Source: Oscillospiraceae bacterium
GTDB lineage: Bacteria > Bacillota > Clostridia > Oscillospirales > Oscillospiraceae
Assembly (NCBI GenBank): GCA_910575695.1
Contig: CAJTGJ010000001.1
Coordinates: 62,001-126,000 of the forward strand
Length of the DNA: 64,000 nucleotides
Reading direction: 5' to 3'
Shown one piece after another: positions 15,307-23,890 of this stretch. The position numbers and the translations under genes are program-made. The notes beneath the pieces are model-generated. The model did no database searches and had not been told where the DNA came from. It saw only the letters and a list, made by a program, of their open reading frames with translations. Numbering within the stretch: the stretch's first letter is position 1; each line of letters begins with the position of its first letter.

Positions 15307-15525
15307 ATGTCAAATTTTTCTCTGCGCATGAAAGAATTGCGGAAAGAGCGAAATATGAAACAACAGGAACTTGCGGATACATTTTCTGTCAAACTGCGCA
15401 CTTATCAAGGTTACGAATATGGGGAATCCTACCCCGAGGCAGCAAAACTGATTGCCATTGCCGACTTTTTCGACGTCAGCTTGGACTATCTTGTAGGCCG
15501 CTCTGACATACGGGAACGGCAGTAA
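15307..15525 (+). CDS. XRE-family helix-turn-helix regulator
   Basis: 72 aa, Cro/C1 type: RMKELRKERNMKQQELADTF, recognition helix VKLRTYQGYEYGESYPE, then LIAIADFFDVSLDYLVGRS, a very typical phage-repressor-like ending. Its stop is 14 nt before rbfA, with the AAAAGGAGG of rbfA in the gap, so rbfA is probably read from the XRE promoter. Codon use is less GC-rich than the flanking housekeeping genes, a sign of acquisition. Confidence 0.9.
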   Translation: MSNFSLRMKELRKERNMKQQELADTFSVKLRTYQGYEYGESYPEAAKLIAIADFFDVSLDYLVGRSDIRERQ

Positions 15526-15539
15526 AAGGAGGCTTTTTT

Positions 15540-15935
15540 ATGCCAAGCAATCGCATCGGACGCATCAACGAGGAGATCCAGCGGGAGCTGTCCTCCCTGA
15601 TCCGCGCCGTGAAGGACCCGCGGGTGGCGGACGCGGGCATGGTCAGCGTCACCGCCGTGGAGACCACCCCGGATCTGAAATATGCCAAAATTTACGTCAG
15701 CGCCCTGAACAAGGACAGCAGTGCCCAGCTTTTGAAGGGCCTGAAATCCGCCTCCGGCTGGCTGCGCCGGGAACTGGGGCAGGCGCTGAACCTGCGCAAC
15801 GTCCCCGAGCTGACCTTCGTGCGGGACGATTCCATTGACAAGGGGGCGCATATTCTGGATATGCTCCGGGACCCGGAGGTGGTCAAGCCCGCCAATCCGG
15901 CCAACGCCCACATCATTCTGGACGAGGAGGACTGA
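15540..15935 (+). CDS. rbfA: Ribosome-binding factor A
   Basis: 131 aa, binds the 30S subunit during late maturation and cold adaptation. Recognised from NRIGRINEEIQRELSSLIRA, VKDPRVADAGMVSVTAVE, DLKYAKIYVSAL and the C-terminal FVRDDSIDKGAHILDML. AAAAGGAGG precedes the start. Separated from infB by the XRE / 85-aa pair and a terminator, so its transcription has been re-wired. nrnA follows after 3 nt. Confidence 0.96.
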   Translation: MPSNRIGRINEEIQRELSSLIRAVKDPRVADAGMVSVTAVETTPDLKYAKIYVSALNKDSSAQLLKGLKSASGWLRRELGQALNLRNVPELTFVRDDSIDKGAHILDMLRDPEVVKPANPANAHIILDEED

Positions 15936-15938
15936 CCC

Positions 15939-16898
15939 ATGGATTACCGGGAGGCGGCGGCGTTTTTACGCGCCCACGACAATTATCTGATTCTGACCCA
16001 TAAGCGTCCCGACGGGGATACCATCGGCTGCGGGGCGGGGCTGTGCCGCGCCCTGCGGAAGCTGGGCAAGACCGCATACGCCCTGCCCAGCCTGGACGCC
16101 AGCTCCAAGCTGGCCCGCTATCTGGACGGCCTCGCCGCCCCGGAGGATTTTGCCCCGGACACGGTGGTGAGCACCGACGTGGCCACGGAAAACCTGCTCC
16201 CGGCCAACGCCCAGCCCTGGCGGGGGCGGATTGACCTGGCCATCGACCACCACCCCTCCCAGGAGTTTTTTGCCAGGGAGACCTGCCTGGAGGCGGACAA
16301 GGCCGCCTGCGGCGAGATCATCTGGAAAATCTGCTGTGAGCTGGGGGTGATGGACGGGGAAATCGCCACGCCGCTGTATGTGGCGGTGTCCACCGACTGC
16401 GGCTGCTTCGTCTACAGCAACACCACCCCCCACACCCACCGGGCGGCGGCGGCGCTGATGGAGGCGGGCGCGGACTGCAAGACGCTGAACAAACGGCATT
16501 TCCGCACCAAGTCCATGCGGCGGATGAAGCTGGAGAGCCTGATTTTGCAGAATATGCATTTGTACCACGAGGGCACGGTGGCGGCGGCCCCCATTTCCCT
16601 GGAAATGATGGCGGAGGCCGGGGCCACGTCGGAGGACACGGACGATCTGGCGGCGTTCCTGGGCCAGATCGAGGGGGTGCTCCACACCGCCACCATCCGG
16701 GAGCATGAGGGGGGCGAATGCCGTATTTCCGTGCGCACCAAGGCGGACGAGCTGAACGCCACCCGCGTGTGCGCCCGCCTGGGGGGCGGGGGGCACAAGG
16801 CCGCGTCGGGCTGTACCGTGAAGGGTACGGTGGAGGAGGCGGAAAAGGCCATTCTGGCCGCTATTGACGAGCAGCTGGCTCAGCCTGCGCAGGACTGA
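15939..16898 (+). CDS. nrnA: Bifunctional oligoribonuclease / PAP phosphatase NrnA
   Basis: 319 aa DHH-DHHA1 phosphoesterase degrading nano-RNA and 3'-phosphoadenosine 5'-phosphate. Metal-binding motifs: [15 protein letters not shown] (I), VSTDVA (II), [11 protein letters not shown] (III, DHH), and [13 protein letters not shown]. The DHHA1 domain has the RCN-type end [15 protein letters not shown]. Starts 3 nt after rbfA, the usual rbfA-nrnA-truB order. Confidence 0.93.
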   Translation: MDYREAAAFLRAHDNYLILTHKRPDGDTIGCGAGLCRALRKLGKTAYALPSLDASSKLARYLDGLAAPEDFAPDTVVSTDVATENLLPANAQPWRGRIDLAIDHHPSQEFFARETCLEADKAACGEIIWKICCELGVMDGEIATPLYVAVSTDCGCFVYSNTTPHTHRAAAALMEAGADCKTLNKRHFRTKSMRRMKLESLILQNMHLYHEGTVAAAPISLEMMAEAGATSEDTDDLAAFLGQIEGVLHTATIREHEGGECRISVRTKADELNATRVCARLGGGGHKAASGCTVKGTVEEAEKAILAAIDEQLAQPAQD

Positions 16899-16901
16899 GG
16901 G

Positions 16902-16952
16902 CCTTCTTCTTTTTCTCGGGAGAAAAAGAAGGAGCAAGAAAAAGAGCTTGAA
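16902..16952 (+). repeat. Dispersed hairpin repeat, family B copy 2
   Basis: The stem CTTCTTTTTCTC / GAGAAAAAGAAG is followed by AGCAAGAAAAAGAGCTTG. Located between nrnA and truB. Related to copies at 6522 and 32748 but with a CTTC instead of TTCC arm. Confidence 0.65.
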
Positions 16953-17000
16953 GCTGGCTTTGATTGTGACAGGTCCTTTGCTGGGAGGGGGATTCTTTTT

Positions 17001-17888
17001 ATGGCAAATGGGATTATTATCATTGACAAGCCTGCCGGCTGGACCTCCATGGACGTATGCGCCAAGCTGCGGGGAATGTTCCACGAGAAGCGGGTGGGCC
17101 ACGCCGGGACGCTGGACCCCATGGCTACAGGGGTGCTGCCTGTATTTATTGGACGGGCCACCCGGGCGGTGCAGTACGCCGCCGAATCCGACAAGGAGTA
17201 TATCGCGGGGCTAAAACTGGGGGTTGTTACAAACACCCAGGACACCACCGGGGAAATTCTGGAGGAGCGCCCCGTGGATGTAACCCGGGATCAGCTTCTG
17301 GCGGCGCTGGAGGCCTTTCACGGCTGGATCAGGCAGGTGCCGCCCATGTATTCCGCCATCAAAGTCAACGGCAAAAAGCTCTATGAGCTGGCCCGGAAGG
17401 GCAGGGAGGTGGAGCGGGAACCCCGCACCGTCGCCATCCGCGCCCTGGAGCTGCTGGACGAGACGCCGCCGGAAGGGGCGGACTGCCTCCTGCGGGCGGC
17501 GTGTTCCAAGGGCACCTATGTGCGCACCCTCTGTCATGATATCGGGCAGGCCCTGGGCTGCGGGGGATGTATGGCGTCCCTGCGGCGCACCAGGGCGGCG
17601 GGGTTTACATTGGAGGATTCCGTAACGCTGGAGGCGGTTCAGCAGGCGGTGGACCGGGGGGAGGGGGAGGGCCTTCTCCTGCCGGTGGACTCCTATTTTG
17701 CCGGACTGCCAGTGCTGGTGCTGAAGAATGCCGGCGCGGAGAAAAAGATCCGCAACGGCGCGGCCCTGGCCATCCGGGATATGCCCGACGGGGAGTACCG
17801 GGTGTACGGCATGGACAAGACATTTCTGGCCCTTGGACGGGTGGCGGGCGGAACGCTCACCACCGTCAAGAGCTTTTTCGAGGTGTAA
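17001..17888 (+). CDS. truB: tRNA pseudouridine(55) synthase
   Basis: 295 aa. Isomerises U55 in the T loop of tRNAs. The catalytic segment is [19 protein letters not shown] (Asp nucleophile). Also visible are [36 protein letters not shown] and [13 protein letters not shown], plus a short PUA-like C-terminal domain. GGGAGGGGG precedes ATG. ribF begins 6 nt after the stop. Confidence 0.96.
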   Translation: MANGIIIIDKPAGWTSMDVCAKLRGMFHEKRVGHAGTLDPMATGVLPVFIGRATRAVQYAAESDKEYIAGLKLGVVTNTQDTTGEILEERPVDVTRDQLLAALEAFHGWIRQVPPMYSAIKVNGKKLYELARKGREVEREPRTVAIRALELLDETPPEGADCLLRAACSKGTYVRTLCHDIGQALGCGGCMASLRRTRAAGFTLEDSVTLEAVQQAVDRGEGEGLLLPVDSYFAGLPVLVLKNAGAEKKIRNGAALAIRDMPDGEYRVYGMDKTFLALGRVAGGTLTTVKSFFEV

Positions 17889-17894
17889 TAGCCA

Positions 17895-18845
17895 ATGGAC
17901 AATCAACGCAAAGTAATCGCCTTGGGCTTTTTCGACGGGGTGCATCTGGGCCATGGGGCGCTCCTGCGCCGGGTGGCCCAGCGGGCCCGGGAGCTGGACG
18001 CCGTCCCCTGCGCGTTCACCTTTGACCAGAGCCCCGCCGCCGCCCTCACCGGACGGGAGGTGCCCCTGCTCACCGGGGTGGGCGACCGCACCGCCCTGAT
18101 GGACAGCCTGTACGGCATCCGGGAGGTCATTGTGGCCCCCTTTGCCAGGATGCAGAGCATGGATTGGCGGGACTTTGTGGCGGGCTATTTGAAGGAGGCG
18201 CACCACGCCGTCCACGTGGTGGCGGGGCACGATTTCCACTTCGGCTGCAGGGGCGAGGGCAGTCCGGAGCGCCTTGCCGCCGAGTGCGCCCGGCTGGGCA
18301 TCGGCTGCGACATCATCCCCAAGGTGGAGCTGGACGGCATCACCATATCCTCCACCTACATCCGCACCCTGATTAAGGAGGGCCGGATGGAGGAGGCCGC
18401 GCGGTTTCTGGGCCATCCCCACCGCCTGTCCGGCCCAGTGGTCCACGGCAGCCAGATCGGGCGCACCATCGGCGCTCCCACCGCCAACCTGCTGACGCCG
18501 GAGGGCGTCATTGCCCCCGCCTTCGGCGTGTACGCCGCCAGGGTGCGGGTGCTGCCGGATTACCCCGGCCGCCAGCCGTATCTCCCGGGGGAGGGGCCCT
18601 ATCTGGCGGTGACCAACGTGGGGGTGCGCCCCACGGTGAACCCCACCCTGTCCGGGGTGACGGTGGAGCCGTGGATTTTGGACTACAGCGGCGATTTGTA
18701 CGGGCGCACCATCTGCCTGGAGTTCTACCGCCAGCTCCGGGCGGAGCAGAAATTCGCCTCGGTGGACCAGCTTCGGGCCGCGATCCTGGAAAACGCGGAG
18801 CAGACCCGGCAATACTTTGCCGCAAAGGAGCGCACCCCATGTTAG
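17895..18845 (+). CDS. ribF: Bifunctional riboflavin kinase / FAD synthetase
   Basis: 316 aa. Makes FMN then FAD from riboflavin. The N-terminal adenylyltransferase has GFFDGVHLGHGALL and VAGHDFHFGCRGEG. The C-terminal flavokinase has QIGRTIGAPTANL (the PTAN metal-binding motif), AVTNVGVRPTV and LYGRTICLEF. Normal length. Its last 7 nt overlap the DUF554 gene. Supplies cofactors used by the nearby Bcd-Etf enzymes, though the adjacency is the generic truB-ribF one. Confidence 0.95.
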   Translation: MDNQRKVIALGFFDGVHLGHGALLRRVAQRARELDAVPCAFTFDQSPAAALTGREVPLLTGVGDRTALMDSLYGIREVIVAPFARMQSMDWRDFVAGYLKEAHHAVHVVAGHDFHFGCRGEGSPERLAAECARLGIGCDIIPKVELDGITISSTYIRTLIKEGRMEEAARFLGHPHRLSGPVVHGSQIGRTIGAPTANLLTPEGVIAPAFGVYAARVRVLPDYPGRQPYLPGEGPYLAVTNVGVRPTVNPTLSGVTVEPWILDYSGDLYGRTICLEFYRQLRAEQKFASVDQLRAAILENAEQTRQYFAAKERTPC

Positions 18846-19549
18846 CCACCATCATCAACGTGATTTTAATCCTGCTGGGCAGCGCCGCGGGCCTGCTGTT
18901 CAAAAACCTTATCAGCGAAAGGCTCATGTCCATCCTGACCCACGCCCTGGGCCTGTGTGTGCTGGGCATCGGCATCAGCAGCATGATCGGCACCCAGGAT
19001 ACGCTGTGCGTCATTGTGTGCATGGCGGCGGGCACGGTGCTGGGCCACGCCATCGACATTGAGGGACGGCTGGAGGGGGCGGGGGACCTTCTGCGCGCCC
19101 GCTTGCTCAAAGGGGGCGGCGGGAACAGCCGCTTTACCGAGGGCTTTGTCAGCGCGGCGGTGCTGTTCTGCGTGGGGGCCATGGCCATCACCGGCTCCAT
19201 CGAGGCGGGATTGAACCACAACTATGAGATCATCATATCCAAGGGCGTCATCGACGGGGTGACCTCCATCTCCTTTGCCGCCACCATGGGCGTGGGCGTG
19301 GCCTTTTCCACCATCCCCCTGCTGGTCTATCAGGGGGGCATCACCCTGCTGGCGGGGTGGGTGGGGCCGTATCTGCCCGGGGCGGTGATTACCGAGATGA
19401 CCGCCGTGGGGGGCACGCTGATCGCGGCCATCGCCGTCAATATGCTGGGGCTGGGCCGGGAGAAGATCAAGGTGGGCAATATGCTCCCGGCCATGTTCCT
19501 GCCCGTCGCTTACATACCGCTGGCGGAGTGGATTGGCGCACTGTTTTGA
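18839..19549 (+). CDS. DUF554 integral membrane protein
   Basis: 236 aa with about six hydrophobic segments, starting MLATIINVILILLGSAAGLL. YdfK-type DUF554 features: GLCVLGIGISSMIGT, GHAIDIEGRLEG, FCVGAMAITGSIEAGL and a C-terminal MLPAMFLPVAYIPLAEWIG. Function of the family is not established; transport has been proposed. ATG overlaps the ribF stop. A diverged second copy of its 3' end lies at 19712-19783 beyond a hairpin-rich insert. Confidence 0.88.
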   Translation: MLATIINVILILLGSAAGLLFKNLISERLMSILTHALGLCVLGIGISSMIGTQDTLCVIVCMAAGTVLGHAIDIEGRLEGAGDLLRARLLKGGGGNSRFTEGFVSAAVLFCVGAMAITGSIEAGLNHNYEIIISKGVIDGVTSISFAATMGVGVAFSTIPLLVYQGGITLLAGWVGPYLPGAVITEMTAVGGTLIAAIAVNMLGLGREKIKVGNMLPAMFLPVAYIPLAEWIGALF

Positions 19550-19553
19550 AAAC

Positions 19554-19711
19554 CCGCAAGCATATTGCCCGCTGGGGCCCCGCCGTGAGGCGGGGCGGCG
19601 CTTGCGCCGTAAAATGCTTCGCCCCGCGAAGCATTTTGTCCGGGCCGGATTCATTCCGGACCGGATCAATTTCAATGGGGTCCCCGTCAAAGCGTGCTTT
19701 GACGGGGCGGC
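19554..19711 (+). repeat. Hairpin-rich insert, family C copy 1
   Basis: Five consecutive inverted repeats, including GCCCCGCC/GGCGGGGC, GGCGC/GCGCC, AAAATGCTTCG/CGAAGCATTTT, TCCGG..ATTCAT..CCGGA and CCCCGTCAAAG/CTTTGACGGGG. Near its left end AGCATATTGCCC is the reverse complement of GGGCAATATGCT found inside the DUF554 gene. Same layout as the insert at 40517. Confidence 0.65.
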
Positions 19712-19783
19712 AATATGCTGCCGGCTATGTTCCTTCCAATTTTATACATACCGCTGGCGGGTTGGCTGGCGGGGCTGTTCTGA
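19712..19783 (+). pseudogene. Duplicated 3' tail of a DUF554 gene
   Basis: The 24-codon frame NMLPAMFLPILYIPLAGWLAG-LF-stop parallels the end of the intact gene (NMLPAMFLPVAYIPLAEWIGALF) with several substitutions. No start codon context of its own, so a gene remnant. The tail is more diverged than a fresh duplication would be and may be left from recombination with a homologous allele or paralogue. Confidence 0.75.
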
Positions 19784-19917
19784 GGAAAAAGCGCCCCCGC
19801 CCCGCTTTTGAACACAAAACCGCCGTCCCTGTCCGGGGCGGCGGTTTTCCGTTCCGCCGCCCTCTGAAAAATTTGGAGAAAATTTACGAAAACCCAGAAT
19901 ATTGTTTTAAAAACTCC

Positions 19918-19946
19918 TTGCATTAACGGGGCAAAGGCTGTATACT
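19918..19946 (+). promoter_or_regulatory. Promoter of the butyrate operon
   Basis: TTGCAT (19918-19923), 17-nt spacer, TATACT (19941-19946). The ~190-nt leader that follows holds GGCCG/CGGCC with flanking G/C and a GTTTTT tract (about 20067-20097), a possible attenuator, and a single Rex-like half site TTGTTAA (20044-20050). Confidence 0.65.
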
Positions 19947-20139
19947 AATACGAGGATTCAGGGGTGCCATCCCCGGCTTACTTAGATGCGGCATGATTGG
20001 CGCGCACTGCCAGAAATCATTGCCGCACCAATTACCCTTTTGTTTGTTAAAAAAATGGCGAACTTTGGGGCAGGCCGGAGAACGGCCCCGTTTTTCCCGC
20101 ACCACCTGAACTGGTACATTTTTTGAAGGAGGCAATCTG

Positions 20140-20925
20140 ATGTCATTTGTAAACGTTGAGCAGCAGGGCGCTGTGGCGGTGCTCACCATTGACCGCCCCA
20201 AGGCCCTCAATGCCCTGAATCCCGAGGTGCTGGCCGATCTGAAGGCCGCGTTTGAGGGTATTGACCAGAACACCGCCCGCTGTGTGGTCCTCACCGGCGC
20301 GGGGGACAAGAGCTTTGTGGCGGGGGCCGACATCGGCTCCATGTCCACCATGACCAAGGCTGAGGGCGAGGCTTTCGGCAAGCTGGGCAATGACATCTTC
20401 CTGATGATCGAGAACTTCCCCCTGCCGGTCATCGCGGCGGTGAACGGCTTCGCCCTGGGCGGCGGCTGCGAGCTGGCCATGTCCTGCGACATCCGCGTCT
20501 GCTCCGACAACGCCATGTTCGGCCAGCCCGAGGCGGGCCTGGGCATCACCCCCGGCTTCGGCGGCACCCAGCGCCTGCCCCGCATCGTGGGCCTGGGCAT
20601 GGCCAAGCAGCTGCTGTACACCGCCCGGAACATCGACGCCGGCGAGGCCCTGCGCATCGGCCTGGTCAACGCCGTGGTCCCCCAGGCGGAGCTGATGGAC
20701 ACCGCGCTGAAGATGGCCAGCACCATCGCCAAGAACGCCCCCATCGCCGTCCGCGCCTGCAAGCAGGCCGTCAACGAGGGGATGCAGGTCTCCATTGACA
20801 AGGCGGTGGAAATCGAGGAAAAACTGTTTGGCGGCTGCTTCGAGACCCACGACCAGGTGGAGGGCATGGCCTGCTTCCTGTCCCGGGAGAAGCCCAAGCC
20901 CAAGGCTGTGTTCACCAATAACTAA
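20140..20925 (+). CDS. crt: 3-hydroxybutyryl-CoA dehydratase (crotonase)
   Basis: 261 aa. Dehydrates 3-hydroxybutyryl-CoA to crotonyl-CoA. Crotonase fold: oxyanion-hole segments FVAGADIGSM and NGFALGGGCELAMSCD (with the first catalytic Glu), and FGQPEAGLGITPGFGGTQRL with the second catalytic Glu. GAAGGAGG precedes the start. First gene of crt-hbd-bcd-etfB-etfA. Thiolase is not in the window, so the pathway's first step is encoded elsewhere. Confidence 0.94.
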   Translation: MSFVNVEQQGAVAVLTIDRPKALNALNPEVLADLKAAFEGIDQNTARCVVLTGAGDKSFVAGADIGSMSTMTKAEGEAFGKLGNDIFLMIENFPLPVIAAVNGFALGGGCELAMSCDIRVCSDNAMFGQPEAGLGITPGFGGTQRLPRIVGLGMAKQLLYTARNIDAGEALRIGLVNAVVPQAELMDTALKMASTIAKNAPIAVRACKQAVNEGMQVSIDKAVEIEEKLFGGCFETHDQVEGMACFLSREKPKPKAVFTNN

Positions 20926-20983
20926 GTCCGCAAGGGAATCCGCAATCCCATTGAATCAAAACAAAATTTAGGAGGAAATCATC

Positions 20984-21856
20984 ATGAGCAAGGTTGGTAT
21001 TATCGGCGCCGGCACCATGGGCCAGGGCATCGCCAAGGCGTTTGCCCAGAGCGGCTGGACCGTCGCCCTGTGCGACATCAAGCAGGAGTGGGCGGACAAC
21101 GGCAAGGCCAAGATCCAGAAGGGCTACGCCAAGCTGGTGGAAAAGGGCAAGATGGACCAGGCCAAGGCCGACGCCAACGTCAACGCCATCACCGCCGGCC
21201 TGAAGGAGGACCTGTGCGCCGACTGCGACCTGATCGTGGAGGCCGCGTTCGAGGACATGGGCGTGAAGCAGGCCACCTTCGGCGAGCTGGACAAGATCTG
21301 CAAGCCCGAGTGCATCTTCGCCTCCAACACCTCCTCCCTGTCCATCACCGAGATCGGCAAGGGCCTGAGCCGTCCCCTGATCGGGATGCACTTCTTCAAC
21401 CCCGCCGACCGGATGAAGCTCATCGAGGTCATTGCCGGGGCCAACACCCCCGCCAGCATGGTGGCTGACATTGTGAAGATCTCCGAGGAGCTGGGCAAGA
21501 CCCCCGTGCAGGTCAACGAGGCCGCCGGCTTTGTGGTCAACCGCATCCTCATCCCCATGATCAACGAGGCCGCCTTCATCAAGATGGAGGGCGTGTCCAA
21601 CATCGCGGGCATCGACGCCGCCATGAAGCTGGGCGCCAACCATCCCATGGGCCCCCTGGAGCTGGGCGACTTCATCGGCCTGGACATCTGCCTGGCCATC
21701 ATGGACGTGCTGTACAACGAGACCGGCGACAGCAAGTACCGCGCCTGCCCGCTGATCCGGAAGATGGTCCGGGGCGGCCAGCTGGGCGTGAAGTCCGGCA
21801 AGGGCTTCTATGTGTACAACGCCGACCGCACCAAGACTGCCGCTGACGAGCTGTAA
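20984..21856 (+). CDS. hbd: 3-hydroxybutyryl-CoA dehydrogenase
   Basis: 290 aa. Reduces acetoacetyl-CoA with NAD(P)H. The Rossmann motif VGIIGAGTMGQGIA opens the protein. The catalytic His is in IGMHFFNPADRMKLIEV, and the C-terminal dimerisation domain has EAAGFVVNRILIPMINEA and GPLELGDFIGLD. AGGAGG precedes ATG. Very strong codon bias, as in the whole operon, implies high expression. Confidence 0.96.
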   Translation: MSKVGIIGAGTMGQGIAKAFAQSGWTVALCDIKQEWADNGKAKIQKGYAKLVEKGKMDQAKADANVNAITAGLKEDLCADCDLIVEAAFEDMGVKQATFGELDKICKPECIFASNTSSLSITEIGKGLSRPLIGMHFFNPADRMKLIEVIAGANTPASMVADIVKISEELGKTPVQVNEAAGFVVNRILIPMINEAAFIKMEGVSNIAGIDAAMKLGANHPMGPLELGDFIGLDICLAIMDVLYNETGDSKYRACPLIRKMVRGGQLGVKSGKGFYVYNADRTKTAADEL

Positions 21857-21892
21857 GGCCGGCAGCTGAGTTTATAAGGAGGGAATACATTC

Positions 21893-23050
21893 ATGGATTT
21901 TAAACTGTCCAAAGAGCAGCTCATGCTCCAGAAGATGTTCCGTGAGTTCGCGGAGAACGAAGTCAAGCCCATCGCCGCGGACGTGGACGAGGAGGAGCGC
22001 TTCCCGGAGGAGACCGTCAAGAAGATGGCCAAGCTGGGCATGATGGGCATTTATCTGCCCAAGGAATACGGCGGGGCCGGGGCCGATATCCTGAGCTACG
22101 TCATGGCGGTGGAGGAGCTGTCCAAGGTGTGCGGCACCACCGGCGTCATTGTGTCCGCCCACACCAGCCTGTGCTGCGCCCCCATCTTTGAAAACGGCAC
22201 CGAGGAGCAGAAGAAGTATTATCTGCCCAAGCTGTGCTCCGGCGAGTGGATCGGCGCGTTCGGTTTGACCGAGCCCGGCGCGGGCACCGACGCCCAGGGC
22301 CAGCAGACCACCGCCGTGAAGAACGAGAACGGCGACTGGGTGCTCAACGGCTCCAAGATCTTCATCACCAACGCGGGCTACGCCCATGTGTTCGTGGTCA
22401 TGGCCATCACCGGCGTGCGCACCGACAAGCGAGGCCGCACCTCCAAGGAGATCACCGCCTTCATCGTGGAGCGCACCGACCCCGGCTTCTCCGTGGGCAA
22501 GCACGAGAAGAAGATGGGCATCCGCGGCTCCTCCACCTGTGAGCTGATCTTTGAGGACTGCGTCATCCCCGCCGACCGTATGCTGGGCAAGCAGGGCAAG
22601 GGCTTCGCCCTGGCCATGAAGACCCTGGACGGCGGCCGGATCGGCATCGCCTCCCAGGCTCTGGGCCTGGCCGAGGGCGCGATTCAGGAGACCATCGCCT
22701 ACACCAAGGAGCGCGTCCAGTTCGGGCGTCCCATCGCCAAGCAGCAGAACACCCAGTTCGAGCTGGCCGATATGTACGCCCGCACCGAGGCCGCCAAGTA
22801 CCTGGTGTACTCCGCCGCCATGAAGAAGCAGAACCACGAGCCCTACACCGTGGACGCCGCCATGGCCAAGCTGGTGGCCGCTGAGACCGCCAGCGACGTG
22901 ACCCGCCGCTGCGTGCAGCTGTTCGGCGGCTACGGCTACACCCGGGACTATCCCGTGGAGCGCATGATGCGCGACGCCAAGATCACCGAGATCTACGAAG
23001 GCACCAGCGAAGTCCAGCGCATGGTCATTTCCGGCGCGATTTTGAAATAA
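21893..23050 (+). CDS. bcd: Butyryl-CoA dehydrogenase (short-chain acyl-CoA dehydrogenase)
   Basis: 385 aa FAD enzyme reducing crotonyl-CoA to butyryl-CoA. With the EtfAB encoded next, this reaction in Clostridia is coupled to ferredoxin reduction by electron bifurcation (family knowledge). Motifs: GLTEPGAGTDAQGQQT, MGIRGSSTCELIFEDC, GRPIAKQQNTQF, QLFGGYGYTRDYPVERMMRD and IYEGTSEVQRM, with the catalytic Glu in YEGT. Starts after GGAGGG, 36 nt downstream of hbd. Confidence 0.95.
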   Translation: MDFKLSKEQLMLQKMFREFAENEVKPIAADVDEEERFPEETVKKMAKLGMMGIYLPKEYGGAGADILSYVMAVEELSKVCGTTGVIVSAHTSLCCAPIFENGTEEQKKYYLPKLCSGEWIGAFGLTEPGAGTDAQGQQTTAVKNENGDWVLNGSKIFITNAGYAHVFVVMAITGVRTDKRGRTSKEITAFIVERTDPGFSVGKHEKKMGIRGSSTCELIFEDCVIPADRMLGKQGKGFALAMKTLDGGRIGIASQALGLAEGAIQETIAYTKERVQFGRPIAKQQNTQFELADMYARTEAAKYLVYSAAMKKQNHEPYTVDAAMAKLVAAETASDVTRRCVQLFGGYGYTRDYPVERMMRDAKITEIYEGTSEVQRMVISGAILK

Positions 23051-23065
23051 GGAGGTAGAAACACC

Positions 23066-23872
23066 ATGAAAATCATTGTCTGTGTCAAGCAGGTGCCCGA
23101 CACCTCCGGCGTGGTGGCCGTCAAGGAGGACGGCACCATGGACCGCGCCGCTATGGCCACCATTTCCAACCCCGATGATATGAACGCCCTGGAGGCCGCC
23201 CTGCAAATCAAGGAAACCAACTCCGACGTGAAGGTGTGCGTGGTGTCCATGGGCCCCCCGCCCACGGAGTCCATGCTCCGGGAGTGTCTGGCCATGGGCG
23301 CGGACGAGGCCTATCTGGTCTCCGCCCGCGAGTTCGGCGGCGCCGACACCTGGGCCACCTCCAACACCCTGGCCGCGGCGATTGAGAAGATCGGCGTGGA
23401 CAAGGGCGACATCGTGATGTGCGGCCGTCAGGCCATCGACGGCGACACCGCCCAGGTGGGCCCCCAGATCGCCGAGAAGCTGGGCCTGCCCCAGGTCACC
23501 TACGTCACCGCCATCGACTACAAGGCCGGTGAGCTCACCGTCCGCCGGGAGCTGGAGGACGGCTACATGACCATCAAGGTGCAGACCCCCTGCGTGCTCA
23601 CCTGCATCAAGGAGCTGAACAACCCCCGTTACATGAGCGTGTCCGGCATCATGGAGTGCTATTCCAAGCCCTATGCCGTGTGGGACTACGAGGCCCTGAA
23701 GGAGAGCAAGTGGGTGGGCCCCGTGGAGAACGTGGGCCTGAAGGGCTCCCCCACCCAGGTGTACAAGTCCTTCTCCCCCCCGGTGAAGGGCAAGGGCACC
23801 ATGATCGAGGGCGCGGACAAGGCCGCCTGCGAGCAGCTGGTGTCCATGCTGGGCGAGAAGCATATTATCTAA
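23066..23872 (+). CDS. etfB: Electron transfer flavoprotein, beta subunit
   Basis: 268 aa. Carries AMP or the bifurcating FAD with EtfA. Recognised from MKIIVCVKQVPDTSGV, the NPDDMNALEAAL segment, CGRQAIDGDTAQVGPQIAE (nucleotide binding) and TCIKELNNPRYMSV. The length and EtfA partner fit clostridial butyryl-CoA-linked ETFs. AAGGAGG lies upstream; 15 nt after bcd. Confidence 0.95.
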   Translation: MKIIVCVKQVPDTSGVVAVKEDGTMDRAAMATISNPDDMNALEAALQIKETNSDVKVCVVSMGPPPTESMLRECLAMGADEAYLVSAREFGGADTWATSNTLAAAIEKIGVDKGDIVMCGRQAIDGDTAQVGPQIAEKLGLPQVTYVTAIDYKAGELTVRRELEDGYMTIKVQTPCVLTCIKELNNPRYMSVSGIMECYSKPYAVWDYEALKESKWVGPVENVGLKGSPTQVYKSFSPPVKGKGTMIEGADKAACEQLVSMLGEKHII

Positions 23873-23890
23873 GGAAAGGGGCGTTTGAAT

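Noticed and set aside
20041-20060. Rex operator before crt
   Set aside because: Only one half-site (TTGTTAA) is present; the other half is ATGGCGAA, too far from TTAACAA to call.
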